In this document: positions 52,208 through 62,230 of the stretch, piece by piece
Numbering within the stretch: position 1 is the first letter of the stretch
Layout: every line of letters begins with the position of its first letter
Source: Streptomyces sp. CC228A
GTDB lineage: Bacteria; Actinomycetota; Actinomycetes; Streptomycetales; Streptomycetaceae
Direction of reading: 5' to 3'
NCBI RefSeq assembly: GCF_021390935.1
Contig: NZ_JAJPUI010000015.1
Location: 17,348 to 81,347, forward strand
DNA length: 64,000 nucleotides
Notes under the pieces: generated by a model
The model's input: only the letters and a program-made list of their open reading frames with translations
The model's database searches: none
What the model was told of the DNA's origin: nothing
Program-made: the position numbers and the translations under genes

Positions 52208-53029
52208 CTACGTCCTGTCGAGGTCACGTCTCGTGGGCGGCGCGGCATCCGGGGATGTGAGGTATGGGCGCTTGGCGGTGCGGCCGTCGCCTGAGGATCG
52301 GCCGCGCAGGCGGCGGGTGAGCCAGGGGCCGAGGAACTCGGCGGCCCAGCGCAGTTCGGCGGCGCCGGTGCGCCGGCCTGCGGCCTGCGGGGTGGCGAGG
52401 GCGGGCAGGGGATGGGTCCAGGAGTCGTCGCTGTCGGGCAGGGCGAGAGCGTGGGCGATGGCCGCGGCGATGCGCTGGTGGCCGAGAGGGCTGGCGTGCA
52501 GGCGGTCCGTGCTCCACAGGCGGGGGTCGGTGACGACGGCGTGGTGGCTGGTCTCGGCGACGACGACGCCGTGCCGATGTGCGGCCTCGCGGATGCGGTG
52601 GTTGAGGGCAGTGACGCGGTGGCGGACAGGCCGGGCGAGCGGGGTGATGCGGGCGACATCGGGGAAGGTGAGCGTGGCGACGCGGGCCCCCTGCGCGGTG
52701 AGCGCGGTGAACATCGCCTCCAGGTGGGCGGCCACCTCGTCGGCGTCGAACCGGGGCCGCAGCAGGTCGTTGACGCCGGCCACCACCGTTGCCAGATCCG
52801 GTCGCAGGGCGAGCGCGGCGTCGAGTTGTTCGGCGTGGACCTGGCCGGCGAGGCGGCCACGGACAGCGAGGTTGGCGTACAGCAGATCGGGGTTGTGGCG
52901 GACCAGATACTCCGCGAGGCGATCGGCCCAGCCGCGCAGCCCCGTCAGGTCATCGCCATCGCCGACGCCTTCGGTCTGACTGTCGCCGAGGGCCACGTAC
53001 CGGGAGAAGGGCATGTGCGCGCCGGGCAT
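52208..53029 (-). CDS. SGNH/GDSL-family hydrolase
   Basis: 273 residues. Block I YVALGDSQTEGVGDGD (Ser in GDSQ), block II Gly in LYANLAVRGR, block III TVVAGVNDLLRP (Asn), and block V STDRLHASPLGHQRIA (Asp and His). No signal peptide, so a cytoplasmic esterase/lipase-type hydrolase of unknown substrate. The C-terminal 60 residues are Arg/Pro-rich. Confidence 0.88.
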   Translation of the reverse strand: MPGAHMPFSRYVALGDSQTEGVGDGDDLTGLRGWADRLAEYLVRHNPDLLYANLAVRGRLAGQVHAEQLDAALALRPDLATVVAGVNDLLRPRFDADEVAAHLEAMFTALTAQGARVATLTFPDVARITPLARPVRHRVTALNHRIREAAHRHGVVVAETSHHAVVTDPRLWSTDRLHASPLGHQRIAAAIAHALALPDSDDSWTHPLPALATPQAAGRRTGAAELRWAAEFLGPWLTRRLRGRSSGDGRTAKRPYLTSPDAAPPTRRDLDRT

Positions 53030-53074
53030 GGGAGGGCCTCTGTTCAGTCGGTACGGGGGCGGCTGCCGGAGGGT

Positions 53075-53668
53075 TCACGTCTGCGGTGTGGCGTGTTCCT
53101 GATCGCGGGCCGTCGTTGTGCGTCGTTCGAGTATGCGGAGCGCGGTCTCGCCCCACTGGAGGTTCTCCCGCTCGAACGCCATGCCGCGCAGCAGTGTCAG
53201 GTACGGGCCGATCCGTTCGGCCTGTGCGCAGTACTCGTCCTCTGTGCGCCCCCTCAGGAGGCGCTCGTTGAGCCGTTCGTACCTGGCGAGCTTGGCGGCG
53301 GCCCACTCCATGCGTTCGGTGATCGCCGCTCGTACGGCTGCGATGTCGCCGACGTCCGCGCACTGCACCTTGACCATGAGCTCGTCGCGGATGGTCGTCG
53401 GCTTGCCCGGTGGTTCGGCGACGTAGGCGCGCACGGCTGCCATGCCGGCTTCGGTGAGCGAGAAGAGCCGCTTGTTCGGTCGGCGCTCCTGCTCGACGAC
53501 CCGTGCGGCGATGAGTCCCTCGCGCTCCATGCGGTCGAGCTCCCGGTAGAGCTGCTGAGGGGCGGCCATCCAGAAGTTCGCGACGGAGGCGTCGAAGCCC
53601 TTGGCCAGGTCGTATCCGGACGCTTCCCCTTCGAGGAGCGCGGCCATCACCGCGTTGCGCAATGCCAT
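53075..53668 (-). CDS. PadR-family transcriptional regulator
   Basis: 197 residues. N-terminal winged helix: LRNAVMAALLEGEASGYDLA, FWMAAPQQLYRELDRMEREG, ERRPNKRLFSLTEAGMAAVR. C-terminal Vir_C dimerisation helices (IAAVRAAITERMEWAAAKLA). Divergent from the SnoaL-like gene, with an inverted repeat between them. Confidence 0.88.
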   Translation of the reverse strand: MALRNAVMAALLEGEASGYDLAKGFDASVANFWMAAPQQLYRELDRMEREGLIAARVVEQERRPNKRLFSLTEAGMAAVRAYVAEPPGKPTTIRDELMVKVQCADVGDIAAVRAAITERMEWAAAKLARYERLNERLLRGRTEDEYCAQAERIGPYLTLLRGMAFERENLQWGETALRILERRTTTARDQEHATPQT

Positions 53669-53692
53669 GAGACCAGGCTATAGCATCATTGA

Positions 53693-53712
53693 ATAGTCAT
53701 GAAGGTGACTAT
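53693..53712. promoter_or_regulatory. Putative PadR operator
   Basis: ATAGTCA and TGACTAT, exact 7-bp inverted arms around TGAAGG, 25 bp upstream of padR. The AT-rich dyad and ATA...TAT ends fit PadR sites. It could control both divergent genes. Confidence 0.6.
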
Positions 53713-53811
53713 CTCAGGTCACCATCATCGCGACATGAGGGGTGGACAACCCACGCGACGCGACCCTAACCTCCGACGCACCTAATCAACTGATTGACTA
53801 GAGGTGAGGCC

Positions 53812-54213
53812 GTGCATCCGTTCCGCCAGGCTGTCGAGAACCGAGACGAGGCCGCCATCGAGGCGCTCCTCGCCGAGAACGTCGTCTTCACCAGCCCCGT
53901 CGCTTTCAAGCCGTACCCGGGCAAGGCGATCACCGCCGCGATCCTTCGCGGGGTCATGCGGGTCTTCGAGGACTTCACCTACGTCCGCGAGATCGCGAAC
54001 CCGGACGGCCGCGACCACGCCTTCGTCTTCACCGCCGCCGTCGACGGGCGGCAGATCCAGGGCTGCGACTTCCTCCACTTCGACGAGGAAGGGAAGATCG
54101 ACGACTTCACCGTCATGGTCCGGCCGCTCTCCGCCGCCCAGGCCCTCGCCACCGCGATGGGTGCCCAGTTCGACCAGATCGCGCGCGAGGCGTCCGAGGC
54201 GGCCGGGGCATGA
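53812..54213 (+). CDS. SnoaL-like / NTF2-fold protein
   Basis: 133 residues. GTG at 53812 is chosen because GAGGTGAGG is six bases upstream. Fold signature: HPFRQAVENRDEAAIEALLA, ENVVFTSPVAFKPYPGKAIT, GCDFLHFDEEGKIDDFTVMV. Such proteins act as cyclases, isomerases or hydrolases, or have no catalysis. The stop overlaps the ATG of an oxidoreductase relic (ATGA). Confidence 0.82.
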   Translation: MHPFRQAVENRDEAAIEALLAENVVFTSPVAFKPYPGKAITAAILRGVMRVFEDFTYVREIANPDGRDHAFVFTAAVDGRQIQGCDFLHFDEEGKIDDFTVMVRPLSAAQALATAMGAQFDQIAREASEAAGA

Positions 54214-54450
54214 CCGACGTGGACGCCGTGGTCATCGGGCTGGCAACGCCGGCCTGACCGCCGCCACCACCCTCCAACGCGCCCGGTGCGTACCCTGCTG
54301 GTCGAGCGGCACAACGTCCCCGGAGGCTGCGCCACCTCCTTCCGCCGCGGCCGCTACGCGTTCGAGGTCGCGCTGCACCGGTTGTCCGGGGTCGGGCTCG
54401 AGGGCCGGGGGCTCACCCTGCGCGACCGGGGCGATCTCGTCGCCCGGCAT
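54210..54450 (+). pseudogene. Start of an FAD-dependent oxidoreductase (phytoene desaturase-like), frameshifted and truncated
   Basis: ATG overlaps the SnoaL-like stop. The dinucleotide-binding opening TDVDAVVIG continues, after a one-base loss at GGGCT, as NAGLTAATTLQRA. After another shift it reads TLLVERHNVPGGCATSFRRG and RYAFEVALHRLSGVGLEGRG, then it is lost at about 54450. Probably once formed an operon with the SnoaL-like gene under PadR. Confidence 0.7.
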
Positions 54451-55010
54451 CCCGCGCATGGCACCGGTGATCAAGGCGAAGGCGGTGGCCTTCTGCCAGT
54501 TGTGGGCGCTGGCGTCCTCGCTCCGTTCGGCCGAGTAGCTCAGCATGCGGCCGTCGATGGTTACCTTCACTTGGGTGCCCGGGCCGCCAGAGCAACGCGG
54601 AACAGGGCCGCCCCCATGTGGGAGGCGAGCCGGAGGATGGTGAGCTGGGCCTCCGTGACGTCGCCAGGAACACCCGCGCGCTACTTGAAGAGGCGCTCCT
54701 GATCGTCCATGACCCAGGCGAGCCGCGAGCGGCGAGGGGTTTGCCGTCGACTGGCGTGAACGCTTCCCGCAGGTCTTCCTCGTACATGGCCGCGGTCTGC
54801 AGATGCACGATCCGCTCGCAGGCGGGCCGCTCCATCACCAGCGGGCCGGCGGCGAGCGCGGCGACCGCGTCGGTCGCACGCCCAACAGCTGGCCGGTCTG
54901 CGGCACCCTGGCCCTTCGGGACTGGACGGGCGAAGGTGAGTACACGTACTCACGCCGAGCCGGTCGCCGCACTCATCCGCCGTGCCGCCACGTCTTCATA
55001 GGGTGCTCGT
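54451..55010. other. Eroded sequence, fragments only
   Basis: Minus-strand pieces such as HNWQKATAFALITGAMRGMP and ERIVHLQTAAMYEEDLREAF look like protein fragments in different frames. None has a full gene structure. Confidence 0.4.
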
Positions 55011-55760
55011 ATGCCCGACCAGACCGTGCCCAGCCCCGCCACCGACCCCGACGCGCCCGAGCCGAGGGCCTCCTCTCGCGCCCTGGGCGGTCTGGGATGC
55101 GGCGGCGCCGCATTCGTCGGCGTGTTCCTTCTGGTCGGCATGCTCGCGTGGAGCGCATGGGCGTCCAAGAACTTTCCCCGCGTTGCACCTGAGGAGATGG
55201 CGGATCGCGCTCTCCAGCGTTCCCAGGAGGCATACACCGTCATGGGCTTCACGCGCACCATCGAACCCGGACTCGAGAAACTCGGGGTCAGCACCAGGAA
55301 CACCCTCAGTTCCAGCTCCTGCTACGACAGCGGCCTTCTGGGGCTCGAGGACGAGACCATCGACGGCGCCTACTCGATGAGCCACAGTTGGGCACTCGAC
55401 CACGTGCCGACGAGCCAGGCGGTCCCCGGGCTTCGCCGCCTCCACCGCTTCCTCCGCGACGAGGGCTGGGAGGTCACCTCCTACCGCGAAGGCGAGCGGG
55501 GCAGGTTGTGGGACCTGTTCGTCCAGCGGGACGACGGCGACGAGCGGATGTCCTTCACCTGGTACCCGGAGCGCGAGTACTTCACCGGCGGCGCCACCAT
55601 GCCCTGCGCCTACGACCCGGAGTGGAAGAAGGGTGACGTCAGCCCTGCCGGGGACGACCAGAGGCCGCCCGGCTCAATCAGGCCACAGCCGTGGCGGCTC
55701 GGAGCGGCGACCGCGGCTACCTCTTCTTCCTCGGTACAGCCACCGTCGCAGCCCTCGTGA
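55011..55760 (+). CDS. Hypothetical single-pass membrane protein
   Basis: 249 residues. Short cytoplasmic N-terminus, one transmembrane helix (GGAAFVGVFLLVGMLAWSAW, about 31-50), then an extracellular domain with RSQEAYTVMGFTRTIEPGLE, SSSCYDSGLLGLEDETIDGA and SFTWYPEREYFTGGATMPC; two cysteines may pair. The Ser/Pro-rich end may not be native. Family not recognised; similar anchored proteins are frequent in Streptomyces. Confidence 0.7.
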   Translation: MPDQTVPSPATDPDAPEPRASSRALGGLGCGGAAFVGVFLLVGMLAWSAWASKNFPRVAPEEMADRALQRSQEAYTVMGFTRTIEPGLEKLGVSTRNTLSSSSCYDSGLLGLEDETIDGAYSMSHSWALDHVPTSQAVPGLRRLHRFLRDEGWEVTSYREGERGRLWDLFVQRDDGDERMSFTWYPEREYFTGGATMPCAYDPEWKKGDVSPAGDDQRPPGSIRPQPWRLGAATAATSSSSVQPPSQPS

Positions 55761-55843
55761 TCCGGCGTGGCGCATGACCGGGTGGGCATGTCCTCGTCGC
55801 CTGGGATGCCTCAGGGGGAAGCGGGCCGCGGGCAGGCGAGGGA

Positions 55844-56338
<495 letters not shown>

Positions 56339-56559
56339 GATCCACCTTCTATCACGTTGAGTGACGTAGTGTCATGTCCCCGGTGTGTGTCAGGACCTGC
56401 GGTGATACGCCCTCTGCCCCACCATCCATGGCTCACAGGCAGGAGCGACTGCAGCCCTTCCCCGTCGGCATCCGTCACATCGCCCTGCCCCACGTCCATC
56501 GCGACGACCCGTCACAGCGAAGTCCGTGATCGGCCGCATATGGCCTGGCCCTGGGGACG

Positions 56560-57000
56560 CTGGCTACACGGCCGGCGTACCCGACCGCATACGGCGAGCG
56601 GGCGAAGGCGACGGCGTTCGTGGTGCGCCGGTTCGTCGGCCGTGGCCTCCTGGTCGATCCGGGCCGCGCCCCCGGACGGTACGGTGCACCGCCCGGACCA
56701 CGTCGTGGAGGTCTGGGCGCGGGAGGACCTGCCGCACCCGGTCCCCGCCGACACCCGCACGGCCGCGAGCAGGCCGCCGCCCGCTCCGGGTGCGCCGTGG
56801 CGACTTCGACCGCATGGTGCGGTCCGGTCGGGTCCGCTCACCGCGGTCGATCGAGGTCCGCTTCGGCACCAGGCGGGCCGGGGCCGTCCGCGTCGGGCTC
56901 TCCACCACGGGGGCCGTCGGCGCGGTCGTTCCCACGCCGCCGGAGGTCGACGGGGAGTGGGGCAGCGCGGGCGGTGGAGAAGGGCGGGCGCTGCCTGCTT
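56560..57000 (+). pseudogene. Degraded gene of unknown function, three frames
   Basis: Consecutive pieces read AYGERAKATAFVVRRFVGRG, then DGTVHRPDHVVEVWAREDLP, then AARLRVRRGDFDRMVRSGRV and IEVRFGTRRAGAVRVGLST. The order is coherent, implying a former HTH-rich protein broken by two indels. Confidence 0.5.
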
Positions 57001-57643
57001 GCGCGCCGGCCCAGCAGGCCGCGCCCGGCCCGTCTTGACCCGGGCCGCTTACGTCGATGCCGTCTCTCCCCCGTGTGCGCGCCGGAGGGACGGCGTCACC
57101 GTGGTGGCCAGCGGCGACACCCTCCGTTCGACGTGTCCCTCCGGCCGTATCGGGTCCTGCCGGAAAGGCATCGGCCGCCCCGGTTGGCGGGCGGCACGCA
57201 CCGGTGATGCGGTCCACACTGACTCCAGCACCCTGCGTGGCCGGTCGTCGGCTGCTTGCTGCGTGCTCGGCCATGGTCAGGGGCCATGCCGCCCCGCCTG
57301 CCCTCGCACCGCAGTCCCTCCTCCGGGCCCTCGGGCGCCGGTTGCCGCGCACATGCCTGAAGAGCGGTGCGGCATCGCCCTCGACGAGGACCGGAGCAGT
57401 GTGTTGACGGGATGCCGGGTGCGCGTGGAGCGGTTCGGTGGCGTTCAACTCGCGGTCCTGGTGCCGCGTGGCCCCTGCCAGGCCGGGTCCTCGGCGGTGG
57501 GGCGGCGACGCACGTGGGGGATCCGGTGGCGGGAGTGCCCTCGCGGTCGTCCCCGATCGGGCCGGCCGGTTTCCTCTCGGGCGCTGGCTCGGGGTACGGC
57601 CTGCCGTGGGCTCCAGGCCCTCCGGCCGGTAGCGGACGCGGCG
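57001..57643. other. No gene recognised
   Basis: GC-rich sequence with overlapping open frames typical of non-coding Streptomyces DNA. No ribosome-binding site plus family signature was found. Confidence 0.45.
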
Positions 57644-57679
57644 GACGGCCCGCACCCCGCCTCGTGGGTGCGGGCCGTC
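57644..57679 (-). terminator. Terminator hairpin of the small secreted protein gene
   Basis: GACGGCCCGCACCC and its exact 14-bp complement around an 8-base loop, 16 bp after the stop codon at 57696. Confidence 0.75.
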
Positions 57680-57695
57680 TCTGCTGCGGTACGGG

Positions 57696-58052
57696 TCAGC
57701 AGCGGGAAGCGGAGCTGATGCGCACCTTGTCGACCACCCAGGAGTTGAATGTGGTGGTGGTCTTGGGCGGGGTGCACCACGTCTTTCCGTTGGTGAAGTG
57801 GGTGTACACGACATCGTCGCGGCGGGTGTTCACCATGGAGGTGGCCCCCTTGCTGGCGCCGAGGCTCTGCCAGCCACTCGTGACGTCCTTGAACTGGCCC
57901 GTCTTCGTGGAGCCCTTGTAGAAGCAGACGTACGGGTAGGCGCAGCCGGCAGCGGCGGCCTGCGGGGCCGCCGAGGCCAGCGGGGCGAAGGCCAGGCCGG
58001 AGCCTACTGCCAAGGCGGCGGCGGAGACGGCGAGACGCTTGCGGATGTTCAT
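57696..58052 (-). CDS. Small secreted protein, peptidase inhibitor I36-like
   Basis: 118 residues; ATG at 58052 behind GGAAGGAA. Signal peptide NIRKRLAVSAAALAVGSGLA ... ASA at about residue 28. The mature part contains CAYPYVCFYKGSTKTGQFKD, the CxxxxxCFY motif of I36/beta-gamma-crystallin-like secreted proteins, and Cys pairs near the end (KTWCTPP and ASRC). Probably a stable extracellular protein, possibly a protease inhibitor. Confidence 0.82.
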   Translation of the reverse strand: MNIRKRLAVSAAALAVGSGLAFAPLASAAPQAAAAGCAYPYVCFYKGSTKTGQFKDVTSGWQSLGASKGATSMVNTRRDDVVYTHFTNGKTWCTPPKTTTTFNSWVVDKVRISSASRC

Positions 58053-58836
58053 CGAGTCGCATTCCTTCCCGGTCACGGGCCGGGTCCCCCTGTCGGATCC
58101 CCCGAGTTGGCCCGCGGTGCGAGTGGACGTGGCGCCGACGGTCACTCGGCGCCACCGATGTGCTCGGCCACCAACCTACGGGGGGAGGCGGCGCCCGGGT
58201 AGACGGTCCCCGGTCAAAGTGCAGACGCAAACCGTCAACGTTCCGTGGCACGGCACGGGTGTGTCCCTCCCCCGCGGCGGGACCGGTGGCCACTGCGGTG
58301 CTCGACCGGGGGAAGGGCCGGCTGCGGCTGTCGGGAGTGATGTCGTCCGGAAGGCTCGATCAGGGCTTCGTGCCGGTGTCCTCGCCGGACGAGCCGGACG
58401 GAAGCGGTGCAGCGGGACGGTTGTGCCGGGCGGTCAGGCGCCAGACGCCAGTTCTGTCCAAGACGGCGGCCGTCTCGGTCTAGGGGAGGGCAGCAGGATC
58501 GGTACCGGCACCGGAGGCGAGTTCGGAGGCATGGAGGGCTTCGCGCAGCCGGCGAAGCGGGAGACGCGGGTCGCCGGCCGCCGCCTGGCGCGTCCGTACC
58601 TCCGGTGCGCGCGAGCCCGGCGGCTGTACCGGGAAGGGGCGACGGGCTTCCCGCCCCCGTATCGCCGGCAGTTGACCGGGGGCTTGTGCGGGGCGCGCGC
58701 TGCACGCCGGTGCCACCGCCTGTCGTCGCTCCGCGCGGGGCGGGCGGGATGGAAGGATGGGGGCGCAGCCCGGCCGCGCGGCCGGACCCGTGACACGTGC
58801 TGCCCGGGCGGCACGGGCCTTGGCAGGGAGATCGGC
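58053..58836. other. No gene recognised
   Basis: 784 bp upstream of two divergent genes. Open frames in all phases but no domain signatures. It should contain promoters for both neighbours. Confidence 0.45.
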
Positions 58837-59562
58837 ATGGAACAGCGCCGTCGGCCGCGGAGGGACGCTGACTTCCGTGACCAGCTGGCAAGTGATCTGC
58901 TGGAGCGGCTCACCCCGGTGATGAGCGGCCTCGGGCTGCTCTTCCTGCTGGTGGTGATCGCGGAGCGGCTGGTGGCGCCGGGCAGCGGGGCCGCGACCGC
59001 CCTGGCGGTCGCCGGCTGGGTCCTGTGGGCCGCCTTCGCCGCGGAGTTCGCCGCCCGGCTCGCCGTGGCCTCCCACCGCGGCCGCTTCCTGCGGAAGAAC
59101 TGGTGGCAGGTCATCTTCCTGCTGCTGCCGTTCCTGCGGGTCCTGCGGTTGCTGAAGTCGCTGCGGCTGCTGCGCACCGGCAGGGTGGTCTCCTCGACCG
59201 TGCGGTCCTCCCGCTCGGCCGGGCGGCTGCTGGGCGACCGGACGGCATGGCTGTCCATGGTGTCGCTGATCGTGATCCTGGCCGCGAGCGAGCTGCTGTA
59301 CGAACTCGACGGCACCCACGGCTCCTACGCGGACACGCTGCACGCCACCGCGCTGATGGCGATCAGCGGGGAGCCGCTGCGTACGGACACGGCGTACGGC
59401 ATGGTGCTCGAAGTCCTGCTGGCGGTGTACTCCGTGGTGGTCGTCGCGGCTCTGGCCGGCACCCTCGGCGCCTACTTCGTCGACAGTCGGGCCACACCGG
59501 GCGGGGCGAGCGGGCCGGCGCCGCCTGCGGGGCCTTCGCAGACCCGCGGCGGCTCGCGCTGA
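58837..59562 (+). CDS. Voltage-gated ion-channel-like membrane protein without a standard selectivity filter
   Basis: 241 residues; ATG behind CAGGGAG. Helices S1-S3 (MSGLGLLFLLVVIAERLV, ALAVAGWVLWAAFAAEFAAR, WWQVIFLLLPFLRVL), an S4-like basic helix (LRLLKSLRLLRTGRVVSSTV), S5 (LSMVSLIVILAASELLYELD) and S6 (VLEVLLAVYSVVVVAALAGT). The pore loop ALMAISGEPLRTDTAYG lacks the TVGYGD potassium filter, so conduction of K+ is doubtful. It lies about 530 bp upstream of ctaD in the same direction. Confidence 0.78.
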   Translation: MEQRRRPRRDADFRDQLASDLLERLTPVMSGLGLLFLLVVIAERLVAPGSGAATALAVAGWVLWAAFAAEFAARLAVASHRGRFLRKNWWQVIFLLLPFLRVLRLLKSLRLLRTGRVVSSTVRSSRSAGRLLGDRTAWLSMVSLIVILAASELLYELDGTHGSYADTLHATALMAISGEPLRTDTAYGMVLEVLLAVYSVVVVAALAGTLGAYFVDSRATPGGASGPAPPAGPSQTRGGSR

Positions 59563-60091
59563 TCCCTTCGGGGAACCCTCCCGGACGGCCCTCTTCCGGC
59601 GCCTGCCGACCGGCGCCCGGCTGCCCGTACCGGGCGGCACCGGACCCAGTCCGGCTTCGGGTGCCCGGTGGCGGTGCCGGTGTCGGGGGACGTGTCCCGA
59701 TCTTCCTGTCCGGCGGGCGGCACGGGTGCCCTGGCGGGGGCGTACCGGCGACGGGACGCGCTGCCCCGGTGCGCCGGCGACCGGCCGGGCCTGTCGGCGA
59801 AGGGGGCTTGGCGGACGTGGGCCGGGTCCGGTTGCGCAGAGGGCGGCGGGGGCCCCTCCCCGGCACCTGGCAGGCCGGCTCGTGCGTGCGTTCCGGGAGC
59901 CGGGCGCTGCCCGTCGCCGGTGCCGCGGGCCTGACGGCCCTGCCCCGCGGCGGGGCGCGATCCGATGAGATGTCTTGTGGCGCGGTGCGCCTGTCGGGAT
60001 GTGTCCGCACCAGGGGTTCCGTAGCGTCGTCTCTCGCCTGCAGCGACCCCTACCGTGCGGTTCCCTCTCCTCGGCCCACCAGGACTTCGCC
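59563..60091. other. No gene recognised
   Basis: Intergenic stretch between the channel-like gene and ctaD, GC-rich, without a convincing gene. Confidence 0.45.
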
Positions 60092-61822
60092 ATGGTCACT
60101 TCCACCGAACCACCCGCTCTCGTCCCCGTCGCCCGCCGCGGGCTGGGACGTATCGTCGTGGACTGGCTGACCACGACCGACCACAAGAAGATCGGTCACC
60201 TGTACCTGATCACCTCCTTCGGGTTCTTCCTCGTCGGCGGCGCGCTGGCGCTGGCGCTCCGCGCGGAACTGGCCCGTCCTGGCATGCAGCTGATGTCCAT
60301 GGAGCAGTACAACCAGTCGTTCACCCTGCATGGCACGGTGATGCTGCTGCTCTTCGCGACACCCCACGTTCGCGGGCTTCGCCAACGCGATCATGCCGTT
60401 GCAGATCGGTGCGCCGGACGTGGCCTTCCCCCGGCTCAACATGCTGTCGTACTGGCTGTTCCTTTTCGGCGGCCTCATCGTCGTCGGCGGGCTCCTCACC
60501 CCGCAGGGCACCGCGGACTTCGGCTGGACGGCCTACACACCGCTGAGCGGGCCCCGGCACACGCCGTTCGTGGGCGGCGACCTGTGGATCATGGGGCTGG
60601 CCCTGTCCGGTTTCGGCACCATCCTCGGCGCCGTCAACTTCATGGCCACCATCATCTGCATGCGGGCTCCGGGGATGACCATGTTCCGGATGCCGATCTT
60701 CACCTGGAACGTGCTGCTGACCTCCATCCTGGTGCTCGTGGCCTTCCCCGTCCTGGCGGCCGCGCTGCTGGCGCTGGAGTCGGACCGGCAGTTCGGGTCC
60801 CACGTCTTCAACCCGGAGAACGGCGGCGCTCTGCTGTGGCAGCACCTGTTCTGGTTCTTCGGCCATCCGGAGGTCTACATCCTGGCGCTGCCGTTCTTCG
60901 GTGTGATCAGCGAGATCATCCCCGTCTTCGCCCGCAAGCCGATCTTCGGTTACACGGGTCTGGTGGGCGCGACGATCGCCATCACGGGCCTGTCGATCAC
61001 CGTGTGGGCCCACCACATGTTCACCACCGGCGGGGTGCTGCTGCCGTTCTTCGCCTTCATGAGCTTCCTCATCGCCGTGCCGACCGGAGTGAAGTTCTTC
61101 AACTGGATCGGCACCATGTGGAACGGCTCGCTGAGTTTCGAGACCCCGATGCTGTGGGCGACGGGCTTCCTCGTGACGTTCCTCTTCGGCGGGCTGACCG
61201 GCATCATCCTCGCCTCGCCGCCGCTGGACTTCCACGTCCACGACACGTACTTCGTCGTCGCCCACTTCCACTACGTGCTGTTCGGCACGATCGTCTTCGC
61301 GATGTTCGCCGGGTTCTACTTCTGGTGGCCGAAGATGACCGGCACGATGCTCGACGAACGCCTCGGCAAGATCCAGTTCTGGACGCTCTTCACGGGCTTC
61401 CACACCACGTTCCTCGTGCAGCACTGGCTCGGGGCCGAGGGCATGCCGCGCCGCTACGCCGACTACCTCGCGGCCGACGGTTTCACAGGGCTCAACATGG
61501 TCTCGTCCATCGGGGCGTTCCTGCTGGGCCTGTCGACCCTGCCGTTCCTGTTCAACGTGTGGAAGACCGCCACGATCGGCAAACGCGTCGACGGGGACGA
61601 CCCGTGGGGCCACGGGCGGTCACTCGAATGGGCCACGTCCTGCCCGCCGCCGCGCCACAACTTCCTCACCATTCCCAGGATCCGTTCGGAGTCGCCTGCT
61701 TCGACCTCCACCACTTCCAGATCCGCGCCGAGGACACCGCCATGAACGAAGGGCGCCGCGACGTCATCGAGCCCGGCCACGACACCGGCATCGGCCCGTC
61801 CTCCGGCGGAGGCGCACGGTGA
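60092..61822 (+). pseudogene. ctaD: Cytochrome c oxidase subunit I, two compensating single-base indels
   Basis: With both indels corrected, about 577 residues, normal for actinobacterial CtaD. From the ATG at 60092: VVDWLTTTDHKKIGHLYLIT, FTLHGTVMLLLFATP (heme a His). An extra C at about 60361-60364 shifts the frame; then FANAIMPLQIGAPDVAFPRL, LFWFFGHPEVYILALPFFGV (CuB His-Tyr), WAHHMFTTGG and HVHDTYFVVAHFHYVLFGTI. A missing base near 61700 restores the original frame (FDLHHFQIRAEDTAMNEGRR). All metal ligands are present. Either a recent pseudogene or two sequencing errors. It overlaps the next gene (GTGA), and no ctaC/ctaE is adjacent, suggesting a secondary oxidase copy. Confidence 0.85.
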
Positions 61823-62181
61823 GGCCGGAGGACCCCGTCCACCTTGAGGCGCGCGCGGGCCTCGTCCGCCTTGAGGGCCATCTGCGTGCGCATTCGGTGC
61901 GGCGGCGTGCGCGGCAGGACGCGAAGGCGTTCACCGACCGGCTCCCCTGGCTCACCGACAGCCAGCAGGAGGAGATCGCCCGGCACTACGTCGACCAGCG
62001 CATCGCGCAGGTACGGGAAGACCTGCTCCTGGTGGTGAACCGCTGCACCGAGCTCGAAGCCGCGTACCGGCAGCGCTACGACGAGCTGCGCGGCGGGCTC
62101 CTCCGCCGCACGGTCGCCGCGTTCTGCGGAGTGACGGCGCTGCTGACGGGCATCGGCGCCTGGCTGACGATGGCGATGTAG
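61819..62181 (+). CDS. Small membrane-anchored hypothetical protein coupled to ctaD
   Basis: 120 residues; GTG overlaps the ctaD stop. A soluble helical part (LPWLTDSQQEEIARHYVDQR, EDLLLVVNRCTELEAAYRQR) is followed by one C-terminal transmembrane helix (LRRTVAAFCGVTALLTGIGA), a tail-anchored layout. The coiled region and operon position suggest a partner of the oxidase or of membrane assembly (inference). Confidence 0.75.
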   Translation: MRPEDPVHLEARAGLVRLEGHLRAHSVRRRARQDAKAFTDRLPWLTDSQQEEIARHYVDQRIAQVREDLLLVVNRCTELEAAYRQRYDELRGGLLRRTVAAFCGVTALLTGIGAWLTMAM

Positions 62182-62230
62182 CCTCCGACCGCGCCGGCTC
62201 CGCCAGGGGCCCGCGCTCAGGTGCCGGCGC

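Noticed and set aside
56339..57695. Long overlapping frames of 416 and 583 residues
   Set aside because: Arg/Pro/Gly-rich translations typical of non-coding GC-rich DNA; only the three-frame relic at 56560-57000 has coherent protein-like segments.
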